From Acidobacteriota bacterium (lineage in GTDB: Bacteria > Acidobacteriota > Blastocatellia > Pyrinomonadales > Pyrinomonadaceae): a stretch of DNA of 11,683 nt. Positions 1-7,552 of the stretch are shown here, in pieces (position 1 is the first letter of the stretch; every line of letters starts with the position of its first letter). The DNA is taken from NCBI GenBank assembly GCA_003222935.1, contig QHXL01000268.1:320-12002 (forward strand), in the 5' to 3' direction. The position numbers and the translations under genes are program-made. A model generated the notes under the pieces. It saw only the letters and a list, made by a program, of their open reading frames with translations, was not told the origin of the DNA and did not search any database.

Positions 1-2157
1 GTTTGGATTCATCCATGCCGCTGCAATTTTTGCCCGGAGGTTGTCGTCAGTTGCATAAGCCCCGGGTAACACGGTGGGATCAGGTAACTCGTTGGTATCT
101 TTCTGAAGTGTTCCTCTTTTTAATACTCCCGAGCCATCTGCCAACGCGTCGATCACGTCTTCACCTGGATCGAGGATATTGTTTGGCCCGTAAATGTCTT
201 CGTTATCAACCATGCCGTTGGCTGTCGAAAGTGTTACACCGGTAGAATCTCTTTCAGACTTCACGCGGTCGCCGCGTCGATCTGAGAAGTAAACAATGTA
301 GCCGTTGTTACCTTCGATGTTGGTGCTGACGGCATTGCTCCCACTCAGCAAGTTCGTGTCGTACACTCCATCGACCCAACGCGCCAGATTGCGCATGTTG
401 ACGTCGATGACACTCATCATTCCGCGCTCATAGATTTCGTCTTTACTGAGTGACGTATTGATACGTCCTTCTCGAACGTTATAGATGTAGATGGGGACAA
501 TGCTGTTCCAGTTTCCGGAGGTCGATGGAGTGTCTGATCTCACCTGTTGCCCACTCGAATCGTTCTGAATATTTTCCAGGAATCCGTCTCCATCTTGCGT
601 AGGGACACCAAAGCCGACGTTAATTTCCCCGTCCGCTCCCCAATAATTGTTCAAAATGTACGTTAAGTAGTTGGTACCAGCGTCTCGATCGCGTGACCCT
701 TGTGTGAAGGCGGCCCAAAGTGGTCGCTGAAGGTTGATGATTGCGTTCGGCTCTCCGACCGTCATACCCATGCTGAGTACTTGAGCGGTTACGTCATAGG
801 CAGTTCCATTAGTGGCAACAATCTCAATGAGTATTTTCCCGCTTATGCCGGCCCCGGCCGGTATCCTTACGCCGTTTGCTGAGTTCGCTGACACTCCCTT
901 TACTCCTCGAACGGTGTCGGCCAGCGGACCGGTCGAGGTTCCTTGCTTTACAGCTGTTAGCGAAGTGTCTGTGTAGACTCCGGCATCACTTACTCGCCAC
1001 AAAGCCTTACCCGAAGTTGCGCCGGCTGGAAGTGGGATCGGATTAAACTGTGACAGTAATAGTCCTCGGCCCGCTGGTATTCCCGCAGCTCCGCCGCCTG
1101 ATTCATCGTCAATCAAAATGCGAATTTGCGCTTTGGAGTGATAGCGAGACTCGCTAAGAGTTTGGTTGTCGTTCGGCATGCGGCGTTTAATGATTTCCCG
1201 CGTTGCATTGCCGTCGAGCTGCATCGGTAGCATTAGCGGAGATATACCCGTTACACGGCTCTGTATTTGTCCGCCGAACTGGTTGTTCACACCGAGCTGA
1301 GGAGCGGCGGTCGAGGTGCTGGCCGGAAAGTAGCCGCGTTCGCCCGGCGTTGCGCCAGGGAGATTTGGTCCGTTGAAAACACTTCCTCGCGTCATGACCA
1401 CTTCTATCGGCGAGGACTGAAATCTTAAATCGTTACGATCAAAGGTCTCGCCGTTACGCATTACGTCGTAAACAACTTCATTTGCCGTCGTAACTTTGTC
1501 GAGGAACTTCATGTTCCCATTCAGATATAGATTGCCGTTGGCGTGTACGCGCCCGTTGAAATAGAACTCCGGACCCGGGTGAACTTCGATGTCCTCGTAA
1601 CTGAACATACCGAACTGAAAGATGGGAATAAGGTACTTGTTCATTTTTCGAGTCAAATGAACCTGTGCTCCCGTCCTCGATGTTGCAATCGTGTCCAGAT
1701 CCCAGGGCGCCACGCTGGCACTGAGGCCGGCGAATGGACCACTCGGAATCGTTACTGCAGGATAGGCCGTGCTCGGGAGACCCTGCGACAAACGCATTGC
1801 ATCCAGGGTTGTGTCATCAAGGTCAATTGTCTGAGTAATTGTGAAGCCTTCGGTGACAAGTTCTGGCGGAGCTGAGTTCGCGATCGTGGTTAGTTGGGCA
1901 CTTGACGGACGAGAAGTACGAGAAAAGAGCCCGCTGAAGTCGGCCGTCATTTTTTCAATACCGGCAGCGCCTGCATAAAAAGTTTGTGTTCGCTGTAAAT
2001 CGCTCCCTGCGATGCGGGATTCAGTGTTGACTACAGCCAGCACGCTCATCGCAATCGCCGCGAGGATCGCCATCAGAAAGATCGCAGTCGCCAGCGCAGT
2101 ACCACGTTCGCCGGAAGACTTTCTCACCGATTTACCTTGATTAGGCTTGCCTGTCAT
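1..2157 (-). CDS. Large PilX-like minor pilin / pilus assembly protein, partial (C-terminus beyond the left edge)
   Basis: The frame is open from an ATG at 2157 to the window edge: 719 residues with no stop, so the C-terminus is missing. A GGAGAAG ribosome binding site (2166-2172) lies 8 nt before the ATG. After a short basic leader comes GERGTALAT (residues 16-24) and a hydrophobic helix (about 20-43). The FYAGAAGIEKM stretch (60-70) then resembles the AxxAAEA region of PilX N-terminal domains. The usual prepilin Glu at +5 is absent, as in PilX/GspK-type pilins. The rest is a long Ser/Thr/Asn/Gly-rich, probably beta-rich extracellular region with acidic loops near residues 660-685 (DNEDIYGPNN, LDPGEDV). 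PilX proteins are normally about 170-200 aa, so this is greatly enlarged. It is the fourth gene of the minor-pilin operon, 31 nt after the PilW-like gene. Family assignment is by N-terminus and position; the role of the large domain is unknown. Confidence 0.8.
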   Translation of the reverse strand, partial: MTGKPNQGKSVRKSSGERGTALATAIFLMAILAAIAMSVLAVVNTESRIAGSDLQRTQTFYAGAAGIEKMTADFSGLFSRTSRPSSAQLTTIANSAPPELVTEGFTITQTIDLDDTTLDAMRLSQGLPSTAYPAVTIPSGPFAGLSASVAPWDLDTIATSRTGAQVHLTRKMNKYLIPIFQFGMFSYEDIEVHPGPEFYFNGRVHANGNLYLNGNMKFLDKVTTANEVVYDVMRNGETFDRNDLRFQSSPIEVVMTRGSVFNGPNLPGATPGERGYFPASTSTAAPQLGVNNQFGGQIQSRVTGISPLMLPMQLDGNATREIIKRRMPNDNQTLSESRYHSKAQIRILIDDESGGGAAGIPAGRGLLLSQFNPIPLPAGATSGKALWRVSDAGVYTDTSLTAVKQGTSTGPLADTVRGVKGVSANSANGVRIPAGAGISGKILIEIVATNGTAYDVTAQVLSMGMTVGEPNAIINLQRPLWAAFTQGSRDRDAGTNYLTYILNNYWGADGEINVGFGVPTQDGDGFLENIQNDSSGQQVRSDTPSTSGNWNSIVPIYIYNVREGRINTSLSKDEIYERGMMSVIDVNMRNLARWVDGVYDTNLLSGSNAVSTNIEGNNGYIVYFSDRRGDRVKSERDSTGVTLSTANGMVDNEDIYGPNNILDPGEDVIDALADGSGVLKRGTLQKDTNELPDPTVLPGAYATDDNLRAKIAAAWMNPN

Positions 2158-2165
2158 AGTCAAAA

Positions 2166-2172
2166 CTTCTCC
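2166..2172 (-). promoter_or_regulatory. Ribosome binding site of the PilX-like gene
   Basis: GGAGAAG on the minus strand, 8 nt upstream of the ATG at 2157, inside the 31-nt gap after the PilW-like stop codon. It fixes the start of the PilX-like protein and shows that the gene has its own initiation site rather than relying only on coupling. Confidence 0.65.
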
Positions 2173-2188
2173 GCTCATCTACGTTTTA

Positions 2189-3250
2189 TTAATCCGGCTG
2201 CAACGCTTGTCGGAATTGCATGTTGCGCACACTCGTGCTGGTCGTCATCGTTAACGCCTGTTGTTGCTTCGTGGGAAGCGCATGGACCGTTTCGGTTGTG
2301 ATGCTGACTTCAACCTGGCGAACAGCGAGTTGCTGAGCCGAACTTGTTAATTGAGTTACCGGTTGGACGATTCGTCCGCTTGCGTCGCGTAGGTTCAGGA
2401 AATATCTGAATTGCATGCTTCTTACATGCTCGGCTACGACAGAATCCCTGAAGCCCTGCCCTTTAACGCCAAACGCTCTCCTGATTAGAAGTCCATTAGA
2501 GTTAATGAAGTAGTGAATGAGCTGCATTCTCATCAGCGAAGTAGGCAGCGTCCCTCCACCGGACACGGTATAGATCATTCCGCCAGTACCGGCGACATTG
2601 AGCCCATAGGCGTCACCTGCGGCGAAATTCAGTTTGGCCGGTGGACCAATGGTGATACTGGTGATGGTCCCGAAAGTCGCCCCAGCGGAGGAGCTTAAGA
2701 AATAGACTTCGCCAGACGTAAACCTCGGTAAGTCTGCTGTGGCGATTGTGATCTGGCTGCCGGTTAAACTGATTGCTGAGGCGGCAAGTGGAATTGCCGT
2801 AAAGGTGTTGTCCATCTCGAGCATCGTGACGCGGTCAGTAAGCGATGGCGATGAACGGACCGTAACTGCGGGACTTGTGTTCCTAACGGTCGTACCTGCC
2901 GGTACGTTGTTGTCAGAGTTCAGCAAGGCCAGGTTCACATAACCTGGTCGGCTCGGATCATCGAATGGGCTGACGGCGAGATAGTTGGTAACGAACGCGC
3001 GTGGCACCAGGATTCGCGTAACGCTGTTGAGTCCGTCTCCCACGTTGATCAAGTCTCGATTAACGTATTCCTGCGAGTTGCGCAGACTCTGTTGGGCATC
3101 GGTCATTTCGTAGGTGGTTGCGCCCACTTTCATCGAGTCGCGCATTAGCGAAAATACAGCGCCGGTGATGACGGCCATGATGCCCATACAGACGATCAGT
3201 TCAGCGATTGAAAATCCTGCCTGGTTATTTGTTGTGGTCTGTCGGTTCAT
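2189..3250 (-). CDS. PilW-like type IV minor prepilin
   Basis: 353 aa. It has a short leader ending in Gly12, then FSIAELIVCMGIMAVITGAV: a class III (prepilin) signal with Phe13 as mature residue 1 and Glu17 as Glu+5, followed by a transmembrane helix. PilD-type peptidase would be expected to cleave after Gly12 and methylate Phe. The length, a helical stretch after the TM (QSLRNSQEYVNRDLINVGDG) and a C-terminal part with RQVEVSITTET and TSVRNMQFR fit PilW/PulJ-type minor pilins, which are larger than major pilins. It starts 11 nt after the PilV-like stop with no strong Shine-Dalgarno, which suggests translational coupling. It is third in the order FimT-PilV-PilW-PilX, and that synteny is the best support for calling it PilW rather than a generic pseudopilin. 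Confidence 0.82.
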   Translation of the reverse strand: MNRQTTTNNQAGFSIAELIVCMGIMAVITGAVFSLMRDSMKVGATTYEMTDAQQSLRNSQEYVNRDLINVGDGLNSVTRILVPRAFVTNYLAVSPFDDPSRPGYVNLALLNSDNNVPAGTTVRNTSPAVTVRSSPSLTDRVTMLEMDNTFTAIPLAASAISLTGSQITIATADLPRFTSGEVYFLSSSAGATFGTITSITIGPPAKLNFAAGDAYGLNVAGTGGMIYTVSGGGTLPTSLMRMQLIHYFINSNGLLIRRAFGVKGQGFRDSVVAEHVRSMQFRYFLNLRDASGRIVQPVTQLTSSAQQLAVRQVEVSITTETVHALPTKQQQALTMTTSTSVRNMQFRQALQPD

Positions 3251-3261
3251 GATGCTTGAGC

Positions 3262-3873
3262 TTAGCGAATGTAGTTGCTGTGTGAGTTGTCGTTCAGGTA
3301 GCTAACACCGACTAGTTCTTTGCGCACACCACCATTTGCGGAATAACGAAGCGTGACCTGGATTCTCTTGAGTTGCGGGTTGAGAGTAGTGATTACAATT
3401 TCGCGTGAGAAACCGGTACGAATCAAGTTTACGTTTGTGTAGTCGTCCGCTGTCCCATAATTCCCATCAGTACCTGGATCAATTAGATCGTCTCCGGTTC
3501 CAAATATTCCATCCGGGCCGGGGTTAACCGATAGATCCTGGAAGCCAGTCGGAAATCCGCCAAAAGTGCCACCGCCAGCGTTATTAACCTGACCTGTGTT
3601 AGCGATCTGGCCGAAGGTCAGTTGTCCGTTGTTCCTTAGTGTCTCCATTTGTTCGAGCACTGTAACGACCAGCAGTTTTGTATTAGTGACACCACGACCA
3701 CTGTTACTGACCATGAGTGCATAGCCAATTGTCGACGCAACGCCGAGTAGCGCTGTCGTTAAAAGCACCATAGCCACGACCGTTTCCAGTAGCGTAAAAC
3801 CTGCTGCGCTCGAGGAATCTTTAGGTCGCGGCGTTGGGAGGTTATTCAACGTAGGTGTTAGTGCCGGGGTCAT
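3262..3873 (-). CDS. PilV-like type IV minor prepilin with a duplicated DG-rich loop
   Basis: 203 aa. The 25-residue leader ends AAG, followed by FTLLETVVAMVLLTTALLGVA: Gly25/Phe26 is the cleavage site, Glu30 is Glu+5, and the TM helix follows. The ALLGVA tail of the helix is typical of PilV/GspI. Residues 118-144 contain two copies of a PGPDG-x-(F/Y)GT-x-DD unit, rich in Asp and Gly and resembling calcium-binding loops. The C-terminus has a pilin-like beta strand (KRIQVTLRYSANGGVRKELVGVSYL). The start codon overlaps the 3' end of the FimT-like gene by 32 nt, with GTGGAG immediately upstream (short spacing). No other ATG precedes the helix, so this start is preferred. Confidence 0.82.
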   Translation of the reverse strand: MTPALTPTLNNLPTPRPKDSSSAAGFTLLETVVAMVLLTTALLGVASTIGYALMVSNSGRGVTNTKLLVVTVLEQMETLRNNGQLTFGQIANTGQVNNAGGGTFGGFPTGFQDLSVNPGPDGIFGTGDDLIDPGTDGNYGTADDYTNVNLIRTGFSREIVITTLNPQLKRIQVTLRYSANGGVRKELVGVSYLNDNSHSNYIR

Positions 3874-4549
3874 ATCTCCACAACTTGGTTCGGCCCGACG
3901 AACCTAGAACTGAAATGGCGGCTGTTGTTTGGCTGGGCAACTTGCTGTTGTAAGGGAAGAGAGCGCGGTCGAGCGGATTGCCGTTCGCGTCAACGACCGA
4001 TCCGTCGGGTTGGAAGGTTATATTGATCTTGCCACTGGTGAGACTTGTGCTGGAGACACCGTCTGCGAGTGCGCCCGTCGGGAAACCCGAGGGAACCCCG
4101 TAGCTTATTTCTGTGCTGCTTAGTCCCGACTGCGTTAAAGAACTGGTCAATACTACGGCGCTTCCGGTGTTATTTGGATAACTGGCGCTGTTTAGCACTG
4201 TCGCCCCGGCTGCGTTGTTGTCGATGATTGTTATCAGCTTGGCGACGTTGTCGTACTGAAACGTAAACGACTGTCGTTGCGACATTGCTTGTTGGCGGGT
4301 GAACCGCAACTGCGCCAGGATCTCTCGAGGAACCGCCGCCGATCTCAAGAGACGTCGCTGACCTGCGAGTTGGGGTATGGTGATCGCCGTCAGCACACCG
4401 ATGATTGAAGCCACGACAAATATCTCGATCAGAGAGAAACCCGCGTCTCGTCGCGTCGATACTGAAGTCAGGTTTTGTTGTCGCTGGGTCAATTTCATTG
4501 CTCGAAATGAGCTCTCCTCAAGTGGGAGTCGTATCAAAGGTTGTGCCAT
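3842..4549 (-). CDS. FimT/GspH-like minor prepilin, first gene of the pilin operon
   Basis: 235 aa from the ATG at 4549. AGFSLIEIFVVASIIGVLTAITIPQL is a canonical prepilin N-terminus: cleavage after Gly37, Phe38 as mature residue 1, Glu42 as Glu+5. The helix is followed by a second helical segment (REILAQLRFTRQQAMSQRQSFTFQYD) and the beta-rich domain of GspH/FimT proteins. The leader of 37 residues is long. An internal ATG at 4498 (Met18) would give a more usual 20-residue leader and has GAGGAG upstream, though about 15 nt away, so the start is uncertain. As in Pseudomonas-type clusters, the FimU/FimT-like gene comes first, and its 3' end overlaps the PilV-like gene by 32 nt. The minus-strand promoter is not clear; a TTGACA lies at 4608-4603, but the -10 after it is poor. 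Confidence 0.82.
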   Translation of the reverse strand: MAQPLIRLPLEESSFRAMKLTQRQQNLTSVSTRRDAGFSLIEIFVVASIIGVLTAITIPQLAGQRRLLRSAAVPREILAQLRFTRQQAMSQRQSFTFQYDNVAKLITIIDNNAAGATVLNSASYPNNTGSAVVLTSSLTQSGLSSTEISYGVPSGFPTGALADGVSSTSLTSGKINITFQPDGSVVDANGNPLDRALFPYNSKLPSQTTAAISVLGSSGRTKLWRYDPGTNTYVE

Positions 4550-4660
4550 TGGGCCCGATCATCTACTTCTTAAACTGAGGCGCTAGACACATTGGGTGAT
4601 GCTGTCAATATGAAGAGTCGAGACGTGCAGTTTGACTGCAGCTCGGTCATAGTGAATTCG

Positions 4661-4690
4661 TTGACAAGATTTCAAAGCCACTCATAGAAT
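4661..4690 (+). promoter_or_regulatory. Sigma70-type promoter upstream of the 8-oxoguanine glycosylase gene
   Basis: A perfect -35 hexamer TTGACA (4661-4666) and a -10 TAGAAT (4685-4690, 5 of 6 to consensus) are separated by 18 nt. This lies in the divergent intergenic region between the pilin operon and the plus-strand genes. Transcription would begin near 4697, leaving only about 15 nt before the GTG at 4712, with no Shine-Dalgarno sequence, so the message would be nearly leaderless. Confidence 0.55.
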
Positions 4691-4711
4691 CGCCGTATTG
4701 ACAAAACTACA

Positions 4712-5388
4712 GTGCAACGCAATCAAGAACCGGTAACAGTTGAAAGAGTGGTTGCAACTCACAGAGCGCGGAAGAAAGAGATCAAAACAAAGCTCAGTGA
4801 GTTCGCTGAAGTTTGGCGAAATGGATCCGACGCCAGACTGTGGGAAGAACTAGCCTTCTGTATTTTTACAGCCGGCGCATCCGCTCGTCCGCTCGAATGG
4901 GACTTAATTCTATTGATGCAGTGAGGTCGCTACTGCTTGATGGCGAGTCCGAAGAAATGACCCGGGCATTGAAGAAAGCCGGAGCGCATCGTTTTCCAGT
5001 CGCCCGGCCTCGTTACATTGTTACCACAAGAGCCTATTTCCGCGCAAATTTTGATATGGCGCTGCGTCAGCGCTTGCGTAGTTTCGCTGACCCTTTCGAA
5101 CGCCGGGACTGGTTGGCCCAGGAGAAACAGATAAAAGGTCTGGGCTATAAAGAATCCAGTCATTTTCTTCGAAATATCGGGGTAAAGGGACATGCGATCC
5201 TTGATAAGCATGTGATGCGATGTTTGGCAGAAGTGGGAGTTATCGACTCTTCCCGCCCCCCGGCAAACCGAAAGGGCTATTTGGAGATCGAGCAGAAATT
5301 CCTGCAATTTGCCAAAGACATCAAAGTAAACTGTGACGAACTAGACCTGGTTCTTTGGTCGATGAAGACCGGAGAGATTCTAAAGTAG
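4712..5388 (+). pseudogene. ogg: Ogg2-type 8-oxoguanine DNA N-glycosylase/AP lyase, frameshifted by an 8-bp tandem duplication
   Basis: Two adjacent frames together encode one protein. The first, from GTG 4712, gives residues up to WEELAFCIFTAGASAR and then runs out of frame to TGA 4922-4924. The second resumes at MGLNSIDAVRSLLLDG and continues to 5388. Removing one copy of the 8-bp repeat at 4880-4895 fuses them into a continuous 222-aa protein, the usual Ogg2 length. Ogg2 is a helix-hairpin-helix enzyme that excises 8-oxoguanine and nicks the abasic site. The downstream half keeps the hairpin with the catalytic Lys (IKGLGYKESSHFLRNIG), the catalytic Asp (AILDKHVMR), a Trp in LVLWSMKTGE and the C-terminal Lys known in Ogg2 for guanine/8-oxoG discrimination. 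Everything except the reading frame is intact, so the lesion is either recent or a sequence error. A separate start within the second frame (ATG 4813) would give a protein lacking the native N-terminal helices. Confidence 0.85.
4880..4895 (+). repeat. 8-bp tandem duplication TCCGCTCG x2 inside ogg
   Basis: TCCGCTCG occurs twice, head to tail (4880-4887 and 4888-4895). The unit length is not a multiple of three, so the second copy shifts the reading frame of the glycosylase gene at exactly the point where homology changes frame. Deleting either copy restores the expected ASARMGL sequence. Confidence 0.92.
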
Positions 5389-5432
5389 TGAGGCTGACAC
5401 ATGCAGGAGACGGTCGTGGTAACGGTTCAGCA

Positions 5433-5438
5433 AAGGTG
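5433..5438 (+). promoter_or_regulatory. Ribosome binding site of the TPR/aspartic protease gene
   Basis: AAGGTG just before the ATG at 5442. It favours this start over the upstream in-frame ATG at 5355, which would overlap the glycosylase gene and place 29 non-signal-like residues before the signal peptide. Confidence 0.5.
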
Positions 5439-5441
5439 ATT

Positions 5442-7079
5442 ATGCAGTCCCAAATAAACATGCGCTTGCGAAGAGTGGCGGCCTGTTGTCTGGCCGCCTT
5501 CGTGCTTTCACTGGCGGTAATTAGCCACCCGACTGTTGCCGCGCCCAGCAAGGCCGTAATTAAAGGCCAGAAGGCAATTAAGAAGGGAGACTTTACGGGC
5601 GCGGAAAAAATCTTTCGCGAAGTCCTTGTCAAAGACTCTCACGACATCGACGCCCGTCTTGGTTTGAGTTTCGCGCAGCTGAAACAACGAAACCTTCAGG
5701 GCGCGTACGACAATGCCTCGCGCGTGATCATGTTGGATCCTTTATCAGCTCGTGCGCATGCACTCCTGGGTGCGGCAATCCTCGGCGCCGGCGAGTTTCG
5801 TCTCTCTATCGAAGAATTCCGAACGGCCTTATCACTTAATGAGCAAGAAGCACTGGCGATCTCCGGACTCGCAATGGTGGACTTCTACGAGAACCGCTTG
5901 ACCATCTCACTCGCTGGCCTGCGCCGAGCAGTTGAGTTGGATCCAAACGAGCCTGATTATGTTTTCAACCTGGGCCAGGCCGCAGCACGGAGCGAAAAGT
6001 ATAAGGAAGCTGCGGATGCCTATGAACGCTTCCTGGTAATTGCTCCCAAGACAGATCTGGATCGACGAGAACGCATTGCAGGTTTGATCGACTTCCTCCG
6101 TTACCTTGGCAGACAAGGTTCGCTTTACGTAGCCGGCGGTGAAGCTCATACATCTGTCAAGTTTGAAGCTTTTGATAATCGACCGATTTTGTCGGTACGA
6201 CTCAACGGCGAGAGGAAGCCCTATCGATTTGTGCTTGATACTGGTTCGGGAATGTCTGTTGTTTCCGATGAGACAGCCCAGAAGATGGGCCTGAAACCTG
6301 TCGCTCGGGGTGGCCTGGCGCGCGCGGTCGGTGGTGGCGGAAAGTTCGAAATTGTTTACGGCTATGTTAACTCTATAGAGATCGGTGAAGTGAGAATTGA
6401 GAATGTGCCCGTGTACATTCGAAAGTTCTTCGACGTGAATGTGCCGGTGGACGGATATCTGGGTCTCTCGGTTATTTCTAAGTTCCTGACCTCGATCGAT
6501 TACGGCACTCGACAAATGGGGCTTGTTCGACAGAGTCAAACGGACGTGACCGAAGCATGGACCACCGTGCGCCGGGGAGAAACGGTTCAAGCACTCGCCG
6601 CAGTTGCTCCCGGCGATCCGACGATAGAAGTGCCGTTGCGCACCACTTCGAGCGGTTTCTTGAGCGGTGAAGTTGAGCTCGACGGTTTCGACAAGACGCT
6701 GAACTTCATTATCGATACGGCTGCGAGCATCACCGTCGTCTCCGAAAAACTCTCCCAGCAGGAACAGTTGCTCGATTTGCTACAGCCGTCGAAGATGCGA
6801 GTGTATGGCGCCGCAGGTGTGACGGAAGACGTTAAGTTGCTACAGTTACCGAAGTTGAGCCTGGGACTTTCGAAACTTGAGAAATTAAATGCGGCAGTAC
6901 TCGACATGGAACCAGTAAATGAAACGGCCGGCTTCACACAGAGTGGCATTCTCGGTGGAAACTTTTTAAGAAACTTCCGTGTGTATTTCGACTTTGCTCG
7001 CGGCTCAATTCGACTTGAACCTCTCGGGCAACGTCCGCGCGTGGAGTCAAACAATCCGGAAGTTGTAGCGACACCATGA
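5442..7079 (+). CDS. Secreted TPR protein with two retropepsin-like aspartic protease domains
   Basis: 545 aa from ATG 5442. Residues 7-34 form a signal peptide (MRLRR, then a hydrophobic core, ending near TVAAPS). Residues 35-220 are about five TPR-like helix pairs (KGDFTGAEKIFREVL, AGEFRLSIEEFRTALSL, SEKYKEAADAYERFL). Residues 235-365 hold a retropepsin-like domain with the active-site FVLDTGSGMSVVS (Asp266) and the late motif VDGYLGLSVI. Residues 393-530 hold a second copy with FIIDTAASITVVS (Asp425) and GILGGNFLR. Retropepsins work as dimers with one Asp per half, so the two domains could form an intramolecular active site. The second motif is DTAAS instead of DTGS, which may weaken catalysis. 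It would act outside the cytoplasmic membrane; substrates are unknown. It ends with ATGA overlapping the PIN gene and begins 53 nt after the glycosylase. Confidence 0.85.
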   Translation: MQSQINMRLRRVAACCLAAFVLSLAVISHPTVAAPSKAVIKGQKAIKKGDFTGAEKIFREVLVKDSHDIDARLGLSFAQLKQRNLQGAYDNASRVIMLDPLSARAHALLGAAILGAGEFRLSIEEFRTALSLNEQEALAISGLAMVDFYENRLTISLAGLRRAVELDPNEPDYVFNLGQAAARSEKYKEAADAYERFLVIAPKTDLDRRERIAGLIDFLRYLGRQGSLYVAGGEAHTSVKFEAFDNRPILSVRLNGERKPYRFVLDTGSGMSVVSDETAQKMGLKPVARGGLARAVGGGGKFEIVYGYVNSIEIGEVRIENVPVYIRKFFDVNVPVDGYLGLSVISKFLTSIDYGTRQMGLVRQSQTDVTEAWTTVRRGETVQALAAVAPGDPTIEVPLRTTSSGFLSGEVELDGFDKTLNFIIDTAASITVVSEKLSQQEQLLDLLQPSKMRVYGAAGVTEDVKLLQLPKLSLGLSKLEKLNAAVLDMEPVNETAGFTQSGILGGNFLRNFRVYFDFARGSIRLEPLGQRPRVESNNPEVVATP

Positions 7080-7552
7080 AGCAGAACCTTTATCTCGAAA
7101 CCTCTGTCGTTGGTGCGTACCTGGATAATGGTGAGCCGTTTCGTCGCGATTTGACGATCCGTTGGTGGGAGCACGAGATGCCCGACTATCGTGCCGTAGT
7201 TTCTCCACTGGTCACGGCAGAATTGAGTCGATTGAAAGAACCGCATCGCAGTTCATATCTGAAATTGGTAAATGGGCTGGAGCAGGTTGATCTAACCGAG
7301 GAAGCTGCGATTCTTGCGGAGGGGTACATCTCAAGAGGAATTTTTCATCGGAAGTACATCGCCGACGCACTTCATGTCGCGATTGCTTCGTTTCATAAGA
7401 TCGACTACCTGGTGACGTGGAATTTTGGACATCTGGCCAATGTTCGGCGGCAAGCGCGAATTCGATTGTTCAATACAGCCGCTGGTTTTTATGTTCCGAT
7501 GATCGTGACCCCGGAGTTTTTGGTGTCGGAAGCAACGGAAAGAGTCCAGTGA
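7076..7552 (+). CDS. PIN-domain protein, VapC-like toxin ribonuclease
   Basis: 158 aa. PIN-domain signatures are in order: LYLETSVVGAYL (acidic Glu8 in the position usually held by Asp), VTAELSRL (Glu49), YIADALHVAIASFHKIDYLVTWNFGHLAN (Asp97, Asp110, Asn115). These acidic residues bind the metal that cuts RNA in VapC toxins. The VTWNFGHLAN ending is typical of a VapC subgroup with ETS rather than DTS at the first strand. The start codon overlaps the stop of the protease gene (ATGA), so translation is probably coupled. There is no antitoxin gene upstream. The only small companion gene is downstream, after a 77-nt heptamer spacer. The PIN fold is clear; toxin activity is inferred from the family. 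Confidence 0.85.
   Translation: MKQNLYLETSVVGAYLDNGEPFRRDLTIRWWEHEMPDYRAVVSPLVTAELSRLKEPHRSSYLKLVNGLEQVDLTEEAAILAEGYISRGIFHRKYIADALHVAIASFHKIDYLVTWNFGHLANVRRQARIRLFNTAAGFYVPMIVTPEFLVSEATERVQ

Noticed and set aside
4580-4608. Minus-strand TTGACA with a 17-nt spacer to TAGCGC as promoter of the pilin operon
   Set aside because: The -10 hexamer matches consensus at only two positions, so it cannot be called as a promoter.
4813-5388. The 191-codon frame as an independent, complete gene
   Set aside because: Its first about 28 residues are out-of-frame translation of the real N-terminus; homology to Ogg2 begins only after the 8-bp duplication.
5907-6590. 227-codon open frame on the minus strand opposite the protease gene
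   Set aside because: It lies wholly within a well-supported gene with clear domains, has no recognisable motif or ribosome binding site, and is best explained as a shadow frame.
6587-7246. 219-codon minus-strand frame opposite the protease and PIN genes
   Set aside because: Shadow of two confident plus-strand genes; Ser/Arg-rich composition with no domain.
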